From Clostridiales bacterium COT073_COT-073 (GTDB lineage Bacteria > Bacillota > Clostridia > Lachnospirales > Vallitaleaceae): 64,000 bases of DNA. Numbering within the stretch: the first letter of the stretch is position 1; every line of letters starts with the position of its first letter. A program made the translations under genes and the position numbers. The notes under the pieces were generated by a model. That model did no database searches. It saw nothing but the letters and a program-made list of their open reading frames with translations, and was not told the DNA's origin. Where the stretch lies: contig RQYD01000016.1 in the NCBI GenBank assembly GCA_003858485.1, positions 1-64,000 on the forward strand, read 5' to 3'. Below, piece after piece: positions 36,025 through 45,462 of this stretch.

Positions 36025-36080
36025 ATAAAATGATTATCAATCTCACTTACCCAGTTTATATAATTTGAGAATGATTGTCA
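36025..36080 (-). promoter_or_regulatory. Two Fur-like boxes in the flavodoxin upstream region
   Basis: Read on the minus strand, TGACAATCATTCTCA (36066-36080) differs from TGATAATNATTATCA at two positions and overlaps a TTGACA -35 element; TATAAA follows at 15-bp spacing. A second, weaker box, TGATAATCATTTTAT, lies at 36025-36039. Together they suggest iron-repressed flavodoxin expression from a long leader. Confidence 0.45.
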
Positions 36081-36132
36081 ATATCAAAATTGCCCATAAA
36101 TTATTTATAATTTTTGTATAATTTTCTACAAA

Positions 36133-36177
36133 AAAAACAGAAATTTCTCTGTCTGTGCAGATTCAATTTCTGTTTTT
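36133..36177. terminator. Bidirectional-looking terminator hairpin
   Basis: AAAAACAGAAATT (36133-36145) pairs with AATTTCTGTTTTT (36165-36177). It lies 90 bp beyond the DUF5693 stop and could end that envelope operon on the minus strand. Confidence 0.7.
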
Positions 36178-36266
36178 ATTGCTATATATTCACTATATCA
36201 GCTTAATTAAATTTTTCGTGACTAAAACTGCCATCAACTGAAAGCGGAGCAATGAAGCCTGACTGT

Positions 36267-38360
36267 TTAGCCCCTGATTTGCGGTTTCAGTTTTTTAAAT
36301 ATTTTTTCTGCAATTTCCAGGATGGCCACATATAGCAAAGCCATGGCTGCCGCAAATATCACTTCATAGCCAATCCGTAAAGTCGATAAGTACAGTGGTG
36401 TCCGAATATGAGAAAAAGTATTTAATAAATTAGCATAACCAACACCGGCCATTAATGCTAAAATCGGATAAATAATCTTAAATTTCCTTTGATATGCCCA
36501 GTAGACCATCAGAATGACTGCTGGAAAACCCACCAAAAACGCTTTGTTTCTTGGTCTGGCCGGTAAGATCTCCTCCAGGATATTGCGAATGAAAAGTTCC
36601 AGATTAGCCGGCTGGACTCCGGTTTCATGTCCACTGCGGATCAGCAATAAGCCAACTCCGGCCAGCAATACCACTGCTACCATAGCATGCCAAAATTTGA
36701 CATTCATGTTTAAAAGCTGCTTTGCTCTTTCTCCGGTAGTCATTTCTGCCTGTCCTAAAAGATCATTGCCAAAATAACGAATCGCCACTAAGATCGCCAA
36801 TATCAGCGGCAGGAGCTGCGAGATCTTAACACCTTTAAAGATTGCCAATTCCAGCAAATATTTGCTTTCCGCATAAAAAGCCGTTTCACAAATCGCACCT
36901 AAAAAGGCAATTGCAACGGATATCAGCAATAAACCTACTCCTTTGATAAAGGCCATTGATTTAGTTGTGGTCCGCTTTTGGTCAAATACCTGCTTACTCC
37001 AGGCAAAAACAAATTGGACTGCTAAAGTAGCAAACAAAATGGTGGCTGCCAATCCAAACATGGTATTGAGCAAGGAAACTTTGATTTGCAGCAAATAAGC
37101 CGCTGCCGTCGGCAATGCCGCCAGAGCAAACAAAAGATACTGGATGATTGGTTTGATACGCCAAAAATTTCCTAAAATAATCAGGAAGCAGGCAATCACC
37201 GCCAAGGCGACCAACATTTGAAAGGCTGGTCTTGACCGTAAATAGGGCATAGTTTGTAGTCTTTCCCCTTTTACCCGGTCAATTTTATCCAGGCCATGAG
37301 GGACAGCCGCCAATCTTCTTTCCAGATCAGCAAATCTGGCCTTATAGACCGAATAATCACTGATCAACTCACTGCCGGCAGTAATAAACGGCTTAAAGAA
37401 AATTACCCGAATATTGCGCTCGGTGATCGCCCGGTAAAAAGTGCTGATAATTTCCTGGCCCTGATGATGCATCGGCATTCCATAATCATAGCGTTTTTGA
37501 ATATAATTCCAAGTTGAAAAGACCCGAACTGCATTATAATCCAGCTTTTCCACCAGTGGCTTTAATCCCACCTGATCCAGATGTTCCCTTTGTACACTGG
37601 TTTCGACCATTGCTACTGCCATAGCATTTTCTTTCATAGCCTTGACCATATATTCCGGCTCGGTGTCCATTCCCAGAATAGTTTCTCCATGAAAAATAGT
37701 ATAACTTTGTCCGGAATGTTCTCTGACCGCCGTCATAAAACGATCCACTGATTTTTTGGCATCCTGCACTCCGGCCATATAAGTGGGCCGGAACTGAATG
37801 GCCAGACCAGCTGCTTTTACTGCTTTAATTTCTGCTGGCAAATAACCCAGTCCGACAAATTGCAATTTGGAAATATCGCCCACCTTGGATACTGCTGTCC
37901 GCTTTTCCAGGAAATCACGGGATACTTCATATTTAAAAGCAAAGTCTGAAGCAATGCCTTCAATCAAAAGCTCGGTTGGACTGCGGCGAATGATTTGACG
38001 GCCATCGCGCAGAACTTCCGTAAATCCTTTTTCCACAAAATCAATCCCCTGCTCAGTGGCCTGCACCACTACATCATAGCCTTCAAAAAAAGTCCGCAGT
38101 TTAAAATCATTATAAAAACGCAAAGTATCGAGTGACTGCTCTGTCATGGTGATGGAGTCAATCCCCACCTCTTTCCAGTCTGCTAAAGACTGAGCCAGTG
38201 TTTTCCCCTCAGTAGCAGCAATTTTTTTAATTTCCTCCAGATCCATTGTTATTTCATATTTTTTGTAATAATTCTCCACCCGAAATCGTCCGACTGCTAA
38301 GAATAAGGCCGCTGCCATCCCTATTAACATAATTCCCAGTAATATCTTATTTAACTTCAT
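36267..38360 (-). CDS. DUF5693 family polytopic membrane protein
   Basis: Start ATG at 38360 (MKLNKILLG) is favoured over an in-frame GTG twelve bases upstream because GAGGA is well spaced to it. The 697-aa protein has an N-terminal membrane anchor, about 350 extracellular residues (LAQSLADWKEVGIDSITMTE onward, barrel-like) and eight or more C-terminal membrane helices. This is the architecture of DUF5693, often linked to cell-surface polymer genes in Firmicutes. Here it shares strand and neighbourhood with murJ and the MurD/MurL pair. Function unknown; a transport or processing role in wall polymer assembly is only an inference. Confidence 0.75.
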   Translation of the reverse strand: MKLNKILLGIMLIGMAAALFLAVGRFRVENYYKKYEITMDLEEIKKIAATEGKTLAQSLADWKEVGIDSITMTEQSLDTLRFYNDFKLRTFFEGYDVVVQATEQGIDFVEKGFTEVLRDGRQIIRRSPTELLIEGIASDFAFKYEVSRDFLEKRTAVSKVGDISKLQFVGLGYLPAEIKAVKAAGLAIQFRPTYMAGVQDAKKSVDRFMTAVREHSGQSYTIFHGETILGMDTEPEYMVKAMKENAMAVAMVETSVQREHLDQVGLKPLVEKLDYNAVRVFSTWNYIQKRYDYGMPMHHQGQEIISTFYRAITERNIRVIFFKPFITAGSELISDYSVYKARFADLERRLAAVPHGLDKIDRVKGERLQTMPYLRSRPAFQMLVALAVIACFLIILGNFWRIKPIIQYLLFALAALPTAAAYLLQIKVSLLNTMFGLAATILFATLAVQFVFAWSKQVFDQKRTTTKSMAFIKGVGLLLISVAIAFLGAICETAFYAESKYLLELAIFKGVKISQLLPLILAILVAIRYFGNDLLGQAEMTTGERAKQLLNMNVKFWHAMVAVVLLAGVGLLLIRSGHETGVQPANLELFIRNILEEILPARPRNKAFLVGFPAVILMVYWAYQRKFKIIYPILALMAGVGYANLLNTFSHIRTPLYLSTLRIGYEVIFAAAMALLYVAILEIAEKIFKKLKPQIRG

Positions 38361-38589
38361 AATTTTCCTCACATTGATTTGTTGCTAAATTTTCCAGATT
38401 ATACTATTTCCCGGTTGCCTGCCATTTTTTTATATTTTCATCTCTGACCTTATTACTGATGACCATTCACTGGCAGCATGCCTATGCTGCTCCGCTACTC
38501 AGATACGAAAAAATCTGCTTTCATCATATTCATTTTCCGTCCGTCATCACTGCTATGCCAGATGATCTTTACACACCTGCTGTATTTTT

Positions 38590-40155
38590 TTATGCTCCGG
38601 CTTTTTTTCGCCTTCGTTCCAATAAAAAGTTTTTTACATTTTGAACCTCATGCACCCGTAAAAGCAAGACTGACAGCCCATACACGGCCATGCCCGCCGC
38701 TGTCAGAAGCAGTAAATAAAGAAGCTGCATTATCATTCCCTGCTCCATCAAAGATGCAATAAACGGTTTGACCAAAAAAACTACACCGGCCATCAATCCG
38801 GCCGAAATCGTCATTTTAAGGATATCCACAAAAAACATCTGATTAAATACCCGTCTTTCACCCCGAAGCAATGGGATCATCAAAACCAGTCCATAAATGG
38901 TGGCCGATAAGGAGGAGGCCAAAGCCAGTCCCCCGATCTCCATCCTGCCTACTAAAAGAATACAAAAAACGATATTCGCCAAAATAGCAATGATAGCACC
39001 AATCATTGGCACCCTACCATTGCGCTCGGCAAAGTAAATTCTGGCCAAAATGGTTTGCAGAGCATAGCCGATCATCCCCAGGGAAAAGTAGAAAAGGGCT
39101 GTGCCGGTGATCTGAACCGAAAATTCATCAAACTCACCACCTCCATAAATAAGCTGGACCACTTCCTGACTTAAACTCATTAAACCAATCATCATCGGGA
39201 TCACAAACAACATGGTTACTCCTAAAATTTGACCGGTCAGCTGCTCCAATTCTGTTTTTTTGCCCTGATTGACCAGATCGGACATCTTGGGAAAGAGCAC
39301 ATTCATGATTGAAAGCACAAATACGCCTACAATAATAGTATACAGGCTATTAGCAAAGTTAATCCCACTGGCCGCTGAGCCTTGATAAACGCCGGAGGCA
39401 AATTTGGTATTGATAAAAAAATTAAAGGGCTGTACCCAGGTACTGACCATAACCGGCAGGATCAAAAGTCCGACCTGCTTTAAATAAGAATTGTGCCAGT
39501 TAAAATCAGGCCGGAAATGATAGCCCTTTTTGTGTAAGGCCGGAATTTGAATGGCCGCCTGTAAGATCCAGCCAATCAGATACACTACCGCCAATCCATA
39601 AATTCGCCATTTGGCATTCGGCCCAAAGAAATAGGCAATAATTACGGTATTAAAGACCACACTGGTCAGAGCCGGAATGACAAAGCTATCAAGTGACTGC
39701 AAAATGCCAATAAAAGAATAGGCAAAACCGGTAAAAATCATAGTTGGAAATAAAATTTTAAGCAGGTCTGAGCAGAGTTCCAAAGTCGCCTGATCAAATC
39801 CCCCCACCGAAAAAGCGGCTACCGTATCAGAAAAAATCATGCCCAGCAAGGATAAGCCAACCATTAAAATTCCAATAGCGGTAATAAATACATTGGAAAA
39901 CTCAAAGGCTTTTTTCTTACCACCTTCCTGCATGCATTTACTGAAAATCGGAATAAAACTCATGGTAATGGCCGAAACAAAGATGGCATCAAAAAACACC
40001 CTCGGCAACATACTGGCCGCAGAAAAAGCATTGCTTTCCATATCGGTGCCATAAGCCTGAGCCAAAAGCCGGTCCCGAAACAGGGCCATCAATTTACCGG
40101 CTAAGGTAATGATCATTACATAACTAATTGTTTTAACTGTATTTTTTTTCTTCAT
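38590..40155 (-). CDS. murJ: Lipid II flippase MurJ (MviN family)
   Basis: The 521-aa protein has about 14 membrane helices and family hallmarks: a start KTISYVMIITLAGKLMALFRDRLLAQAYG, with the Arg-containing first helix loop, AFSAASMLPRVFFDAIF and LFPKMSDL. MurJ moves lipid-linked peptidoglycan precursor across the membrane. It is downstream of the MurD-type ligase and MurL-type epimerase on the same strand, forming a peptidoglycan-precursor cluster. Confidence 0.9.
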   Translation of the reverse strand: MKKKNTVKTISYVMIITLAGKLMALFRDRLLAQAYGTDMESNAFSAASMLPRVFFDAIFVSAITMSFIPIFSKCMQEGGKKKAFEFSNVFITAIGILMVGLSLLGMIFSDTVAAFSVGGFDQATLELCSDLLKILFPTMIFTGFAYSFIGILQSLDSFVIPALTSVVFNTVIIAYFFGPNAKWRIYGLAVVYLIGWILQAAIQIPALHKKGYHFRPDFNWHNSYLKQVGLLILPVMVSTWVQPFNFFINTKFASGVYQGSAASGINFANSLYTIIVGVFVLSIMNVLFPKMSDLVNQGKKTELEQLTGQILGVTMLFVIPMMIGLMSLSQEVVQLIYGGGEFDEFSVQITGTALFYFSLGMIGYALQTILARIYFAERNGRVPMIGAIIAILANIVFCILLVGRMEIGGLALASSLSATIYGLVLMIPLLRGERRVFNQMFFVDILKMTISAGLMAGVVFLVKPFIASLMEQGMIMQLLYLLLLTAAGMAVYGLSVLLLRVHEVQNVKNFLLERRRKKAGA

Positions 40156-40308
40156 CTTTCTTCCTAACTGCTATGACTATTGTTTCCATCCTTTGCTGCT
40201 TGCCGGATCTGACGGTTTTTGCGGTTATATGCCTCGCCTGCAACGAAAACTAATACTCCCAAACAGTGCGATTTATTTTCTGCTGCAACATTGCATTTTA
40301 TTTTCTTT

Positions 40309-41853
40309 TTATTTGCTCCAGTCAGTCAAGTCTGCATATGCTTTAACTTTAGCTTTAAAATCATGACCACGCTCTTCAAAATTTCGGTAAAAAGTATAAC
40401 TGGCTGCCGCCGGCGACAATGCACAGGCCTTTCCCGGCTCAGTAATCGCATATGCCAATTTTACTGCCTCGGCCATATCCCCAGCCAAATATTTATGCTG
40501 ATGGGTCAGTCCGGCAAATAATTTATGGCCGGTGTCCGGCAGGCAAATCAGCCGTAGTTCCGGCCTGCCATTTAAGTCCTGAATAAGTTGCTGATAATGA
40601 ATCCCCCGGTCATAACCGCCAATAATCAAAGTTTGCAAGCCATCAATACTTTGAATTGCCTGCATCGCTGCTGCCGGAATAGTGGAAATCGAATCATTGT
40701 AAAAACGGATCCCGATAAACTGGCCAACATATTCCAAACGATGCTCCAGTCCCGGAAATTCGGAAATTACCTGAAAAATTGTGGCGATCCTCTGCTCGGT
40801 TAAACCAAATAATTCCTGCACTACTAAAAAAGTGACCAAAGCATTGCCTAAATTATGATTGCCTAAAAGTTTTCTGGGAAAATCGGTTTGTCCTAAAACC
40901 CATTGATCAGTTGCTGAAATATCGGTCTGAACGCCACCCGGCTTTATGAAATCCATCTGCCCGGTCTTTCCGGTTTCATGCTGATGGATCTCAGCCGGAT
41001 CAAACTGTTTGTGATTCAGCAAGACAATTTCCTGATTGCTGATGAAAATCCCGGCATCCCCCAGCTCATTGGCCTGGATATGGCCAAAGCTCTGATGCCG
41101 ACAGTTTTGCCATAAGCTATGATAAGACTTTAATTCCATATTATCACAGCCATATAAAAACAAACTCCGGCCGCCATCTTCCCCGGCAAAAATCGCCCGG
41201 CCAATATTCAGTTTGGACTGAATGTACTCCTGATAATCCAGATAATTATCCAGATGTTCTTCAAACAAATTAAGAACTGCTGCAATTCTGGGCGGATAAT
41301 GCAAAAACTGGGTTTGGTGTGATGACATCTCATAGACATAAAAGCGCTCTGGTACGTCCTCCAGCAATAGCTCCAGAGCCGGACGACCAATATTGCCAAC
41401 CAGCAGCACATCCCGGCCCAAGGCTTTCAGCGATTCATACACCAGAGAAGAAGTAGTACTTTTGCCTTTGGTGCCGGTAATACCGATCACCCGCTCACCA
41501 ACATAATAAACAAATTCATTGGTTTGCGATGTGATTTTCCGGCGGTCTGTTCCCTGCAAATGAAATCCCGGCAAGCCTGGGGTCTTAAAGATCAAATCAT
41601 ATTGATTTAAGTCTTTTAAATAATCTTCCGCCCATAATAAATCAAGATTATCATCCATTTGTCCGTTTTCCAGCTGAAAAACCGGATCCTGGTCACGAAT
41701 TGGCCGCTCATCCATAATCGTAAAATGCTGCTTTGGTAAAAGCCGGCGTAAAAAATGATAACTGGTCCGGCCCTCCCGGCCAAAGCCCAAAATCAATATT
41801 TTCTTATGCTCATATCTCTGCCTTAAGCGAGCATATAATTTTTCCTGCTCCAT
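40309..41853 (-). CDS. murD2: MurD-type UDP-N-acetylmuramoyl-L-alanine ligase (probable MurD2, L-glutamate-adding)
   Basis: The 514-aa Mur ligase has an N-terminal Rossmann-like domain (ILILGFGREGRTSYHFL), the ATP loop GITGTKGKSTTSS at residues 124-136, the central-domain YEMSSHQTQFLHYPP, and a C-terminal domain with FYNDSISTIPAAA and LIIGGYDRG. It is somewhat longer than ordinary MurD (about 450 aa). Its neighbour encodes a MurL-like protein. In the described MurD2-MurL route the ligase adds L-Glu and MurL then epimerises it to D-Glu. That context makes MurD2 the better name than MurD. AAGGAGA precedes the ATG. Confidence 0.82.
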   Translation of the reverse strand: MEQEKLYARLRQRYEHKKILILGFGREGRTSYHFLRRLLPKQHFTIMDERPIRDQDPVFQLENGQMDDNLDLLWAEDYLKDLNQYDLIFKTPGLPGFHLQGTDRRKITSQTNEFVYYVGERVIGITGTKGKSTTSSLVYESLKALGRDVLLVGNIGRPALELLLEDVPERFYVYEMSSHQTQFLHYPPRIAAVLNLFEEHLDNYLDYQEYIQSKLNIGRAIFAGEDGGRSLFLYGCDNMELKSYHSLWQNCRHQSFGHIQANELGDAGIFISNQEIVLLNHKQFDPAEIHQHETGKTGQMDFIKPGGVQTDISATDQWVLGQTDFPRKLLGNHNLGNALVTFLVVQELFGLTEQRIATIFQVISEFPGLEHRLEYVGQFIGIRFYNDSISTIPAAAMQAIQSIDGLQTLIIGGYDRGIHYQQLIQDLNGRPELRLICLPDTGHKLFAGLTHQHKYLAGDMAEAVKLAYAITEPGKACALSPAAASYTFYRNFEERGHDFKAKVKAYADLTDWSK

Positions 41854-42078
41854 TGACTTCTCCTTGGTAAATCAACCCTCGTATTTTTAATCTCCCATCC
41901 TTTTCGCCGCATACTGCATAAACTTGTTTACAGCGACACATCACTTTGGCTGCTTGCTATATGGGATGGTTTTCGTCATATATTCCTTGCGATGCCCACC
42001 ACATCAAATCGTTTGCCTCAGCCCCACTTTCCTCATTTGCAGCACAAAACGGTCTTGGCCACATATGCCTTTGGTCGT
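41854..42078. other. Gap between murD2 and murL with degenerate repeat wording
   Basis: The 225-bp gap holds CATCCTTT/ATGGGATGG-like arms and TTTGCAGCACA, echoing the dispersed elements, but no clean copy. No gene is supported. Confidence 0.35.
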
Positions 42079-43470
42079 TTACTTAATAAAATTGTTTGCA
42101 TTTAGCAAACTCCTGAATTCCTCCGGCAGGCAGTCACCGCTTTCATAGTTTTCCTCAGGCTTACTCTCTGCCAAACCGGCCTCTAAAAAATCTCGGATCA
42201 AAACCGGTGTCTTTTCATCTGTGGCCGTGTAACCATATTTTTTGGCTGTTTCCGCTAAGGCAAAGCGCACTTCCCAAATCGTGCCCACACATTCAAAAGG
42301 CTTAGTTTCAGCCATACCGGTCAGTTCCCGCAAAATCGGCCGTAACCCGGCATCAGCCAGCAAATCCTTGCCAAACATCGCCTGCAAATCTTCCCTTTCT
42401 ATATAAGGGCTTAAAATAATATATACAAATAAACATTTGGAGCAACTACCGCACCACTCATTGGTTTTTTTGCCACGATTACAGCTGCGGAAAACCGAAT
42501 GATAAGCGGAGTGCTGAGCAAAGGCCCGGCCAATTTCAATTTCATATAGGGGCCGGAGCAGGCTGAAATATTTGATCTTCCGGCTGACATTGCGCTCAAG
42601 ATAAACAGCAAAATCCTGCTCAAACTCCAAAGTCTTGGAATATTGATGATTAAAAGTTGTTCCTGGTACCGATGGCTCATTGGCTGACTTTTCATTGGAC
42701 AGGGCAATATAACGCTTGCCGGTCAGGGCTGCTCCTAAAGCCGCAATAAAAGCCAAAATCGCTGAAAACGGCACATGCCCGTTTAAGTAACCGGCCGCAT
42801 TCATTTCTAAAATTTGTCGATCCAAAGTTCGGCTGGCCAGTAAATACCGGTCATAGCCGGCCACCGTAATGCAGTCATACGCCGCCTGCGGCGGACTCAT
42901 CACAAAGGGAAGATTTTGGTCAGCCGTGTCCTTGAGCAGTTCTAAAGTCACGACCGAATCCTTACCGCCGCCAACCGGAATTAAAGTACCACTGTAATCT
43001 TCCGTTTCTGCCCGTTTCCATTGCGGGCCGCCATCCGCTGCGATCTCCACCAGATTTTCCATGGTGATCGCCGGTGTTAATTGATGAATCCCATTTAAGT
43101 AAATAAATTCACCCAAACCATTATAATACAATTTTTTCCAAAAAGCGATATCTGCCTGGCTCAGCTGACCACAGGCTACTGTCAACTGTTTCGGGCAAGC
43201 CAGTTTCCAATAATTAATGGTTTCGGCCATGCCGATTTGAAAAATAAAATTTTCCAGCTCCTTTTGCCGTTCGGCGGTTACCGCCAAAGGCAAAGGCTTT
43301 CCCCGGGCTATCAATTGATAGTTAAGTTGGTGGTGAAAAATAATCTTCTCACCATTTGCGGCTACCAAAATATAGGTAAAACAAAATTCCGGCCGCTCTG
43401 CCTGCCAATTGCTGGTAAAACTTTGATAGCGCAGCTCCGTATATTTTTGGCGTAACTCTGTAAAATTCAT
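42079..43470 (-). CDS. murL: MurL-type UDP-MurNAc-L-Ala-L-Glu epimerase
   Basis: The ATG at 43470 is chosen because AAGGAG lies six bases upstream. The 463-aa protein shows the MurL pattern: a PP-loop-like ATP motif LIPVGGGKDSVVTLE (about residue 165), LSNEKSANEPSV (about 256), NHQYSKTLEFE, and CGSCSKCLFVY (about 337). MurL, first described in Xanthomonas, epimerises the terminal L-Glu of UDP-MurNAc-L-Ala-L-Glu to D-Glu using ATP. With the adjacent MurD-type ligase it would provide D-Glu for peptidoglycan without glutamate racemase acting first. Epimerase activity is inferred from family motifs. Confidence 0.82.
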   Translation of the reverse strand: MNFTELRQKYTELRYQSFTSNWQAERPEFCFTYILVAANGEKIIFHHQLNYQLIARGKPLPLAVTAERQKELENFIFQIGMAETINYWKLACPKQLTVACGQLSQADIAFWKKLYYNGLGEFIYLNGIHQLTPAITMENLVEIAADGGPQWKRAETEDYSGTLIPVGGGKDSVVTLELLKDTADQNLPFVMSPPQAAYDCITVAGYDRYLLASRTLDRQILEMNAAGYLNGHVPFSAILAFIAALGAALTGKRYIALSNEKSANEPSVPGTTFNHQYSKTLEFEQDFAVYLERNVSRKIKYFSLLRPLYEIEIGRAFAQHSAYHSVFRSCNRGKKTNEWCGSCSKCLFVYIILSPYIEREDLQAMFGKDLLADAGLRPILRELTGMAETKPFECVGTIWEVRFALAETAKKYGYTATDEKTPVLIRDFLEAGLAESKPEENYESGDCLPEEFRSLLNANNFIK

Positions 43471-43722
43471 AATTCTCCTTGCTTTCCCAGTCAATTAACC
43501 TGCCCTAGCCGGCTAAAAACTTCATGCTTTCATACATCCACAAATCATTGACCGGCCATCTTTGCTTTGACTTTTACCAGCTGCCCTGATCATCCATCCG
43601 TTACCGGCAACTGTCTTAATTTGCTCCGGTGCTAATCGGGCAATGGCTATTTCAATGATGCCGACTTAATTAATGCCGCTATATTGGTCCACTTCGCTGT
43701 TAACCGGCAAAAATAAATCCGG

Positions 43723-44442
43723 CTACATTTGTTTTAAATCATCCAGCAGCCAATTGTCTTTTAAGGTCACGATCATCGTGCCGCAATACTGGCAAATTCC
43801 GGCTGAATGTACTTCATGGGGAGCACCACAATTCGGGCAATTGACCCGCTCATCCACTTCTTTTTGGCCAGCTTGCTTCACAAAAATCATTTGATAGATC
43901 AACTTGCGCAGATCTGATTGACTACCTGAGAGTAAGCTCCCATTTTTATTAAGTTTATATCGGAACATATTGGCTCTGGCCTCGACCACCAATTTATTTT
44001 GCTCCATTTTAACCTGGACAAATTTAGCCCCTAAAAACTCCTGTAATTTATGAACATCTTTGATTTGCGCTTTTTTATTATACTCAATTTGCCCCTTATG
44101 CCTTTGAAATAAATTGGGGGTTTCAAATGACAGTAGCAGGCGGTGCTCATTTTCACTCATTGCCTTGCAATATTGGCGCAGCACATTTTCCACTGTTTTT
44201 AAAAAATCGGCCTTATCAAAATTCTCATCAATTTTTTGAATATCATCATCCATCCGGTACTCTTTAAAATCCATTTCTTCCAGTGGTTCTTCCTTCAGAG
44301 CTTTCCTGATGGTATGATAAATCCAGTAAAAGGCTGACATTTTAAAGCGCCAAGTCAGGTATTTGATCCCGCCCAAAATACCTAAAATTGCTAAAATTAC
44401 TATCATCAAATCCCCGGGGATCTTTACTCCAAATATTTCCAT
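43723..44442 (-). CDS. Membrane protein with Tim44-like domain and C-terminal zinc ribbon
   Basis: The 239-aa protein has one N-terminal membrane helix (MIVILAILGILGG), a middle domain with FLKTVENVLRQYCKAMSEN and HKLQEFLGAKFVQVKMEQNKLVVEA in the order expected for a Tim44-like alpha/beta domain (partly quoted), and a zinc ribbon CPNCGAPHEVHSAGICQYCG near residues 200-220. Similar proteins occur in Firmicutes with no defined role. It lies between murL and trmD, on the same strand, separated by gaps of about 250 bp on each side. Confidence 0.72.
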   Translation of the reverse strand: MEIFGVKIPGDLMIVILAILGILGGIKYLTWRFKMSAFYWIYHTIRKALKEEPLEEMDFKEYRMDDDIQKIDENFDKADFLKTVENVLRQYCKAMSENEHRLLLSFETPNLFQRHKGQIEYNKKAQIKDVHKLQEFLGAKFVQVKMEQNKLVVEARANMFRYKLNKNGSLLSGSQSDLRKLIYQMIFVKQAGQKEVDERVNCPNCGAPHEVHSAGICQYCGTMIVTLKDNWLLDDLKQM

Positions 44443-44537
44443 GCTCTCTTTCCTTTCCAGGCATTTTTGGCTTTAACCGCCTTAAACGACTTTTCCGCCT
44501 TCTACAGATATACTCAACCTTTTTCCTTATATAATAT

Positions 44538-44690
44538 GCTCAACTTTTCCACCATCTTTTTACGATATCCCATTCCAGAGAACGAGTACATTTGCTTTCG
44601 CAGCACAAGACTTTCAAAAAACCTGGTTTTTCTACCCGGGCGGACAGCCTCCTAAAAAAGACCGTTCCAGGGAATATCGAAAAGCTGACT
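44538..44690. repeat. Palindromic dispersed element, degenerate copy C
   Basis: GCTCAACTTTTCCACC at the left, then TCTTTTTACGATATCCCATTCC, TTTCGCAGCACA in the middle and AAAAAAGACCGTTCC followed by GGAATATCGAAAAGCTGA at the right, in the same order as copy B (50585-50766). The terminal repeats are no longer perfect. Confidence 0.6.
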
Positions 44691-44691
44691 T

Positions 44692-45462
44692 TTACCTGAT
44701 CAAGCCACTTGAGGCTTCTGCATTCATCGGCAAATCCTCTAAATACTTATGCACCATTTCCCTTTCGACCGGTGTTAAATCAGCTTTGGCTAGTAGATCC
44801 GGACGTTTGCGGGCAGTCCGCAAAATTGCCTGCCGGCGCTGAAACTCCTTGATCTTGGCGTGATGCCCGGACAGTAAAACTTCCGGCACCGTTCTGCCTT
44901 CAAAATCAGCCGGCCGGGTATATTGCGGGTATTCTAATAAATTCTGCTCAAAACTTTCATCGCCGGTCGACTCATCATTTGACAGCACACCGTCAACATA
45001 GCGGCTGACAGCATCGATCACCACCATCACCGCCAGCTCACCGCCGGTCAGGACATAATCGCCAATTGACAGTTCTTCGGTTACCAGCTCCTCTAATACC
45101 CTTTCATCGACCCCTTCATAATGTCCGCATAAAAAAACCAGTTCTTCTTCGGCAGCCAATTCTTTGACAATCTCCTGATTCAGCGTCCGGCCCTGCGGTG
45201 ACATATAAATAAAGCGCTTGCTTTTCACACCTTTAGCCTGTAAATCCCGATAGGCCCGGAAAATCGGCGGCGCCTGCATCAGCATCCCCGCCCCGCCGCC
45301 AAAAGGATAGTCATCGACCTGAAAATGCTTGTTTTCGGCATAATCCCGAATATTAACGGTATTTAAGGAAATCAGACCCTTGTCCATCGCTTTTTTTAAA
45401 ATACTGTCCGATAAACCCTTTTCAATCTGCTCCGGAAAGAGGGTTAAAACATGAAATTTCAT
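44692..45462 (-). CDS. trmD: tRNA (guanine37-N1)-methyltransferase
   Basis: The 256-aa SPOUT methyltransferase begins MKFHVLTLFPEQI and has YPFGGGAGMLMQAPP, the SAM-binding trefoil-knot segments LCGHYEGVDERV and SIGDYVLTGGELA, and RPADFEGRTVPEVLLSGHH. It methylates G37 of tRNAs to prevent frameshifting. Its ATG overlaps the rimM stop (TGATG). Unusually, no rplS follows, and the end of the gene is beside a degenerate repeat. Confidence 0.96.
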   Translation of the reverse strand: MKFHVLTLFPEQIEKGLSDSILKKAMDKGLISLNTVNIRDYAENKHFQVDDYPFGGGAGMLMQAPPIFRAYRDLQAKGVKSKRFIYMSPQGRTLNQEIVKELAAEEELVFLCGHYEGVDERVLEELVTEELSIGDYVLTGGELAVMVVIDAVSRYVDGVLSNDESTGDESFEQNLLEYPQYTRPADFEGRTVPEVLLSGHHAKIKEFQRRQAILRTARKRPDLLAKADLTPVEREMVHKYLEDLPMNAEASSGLIR

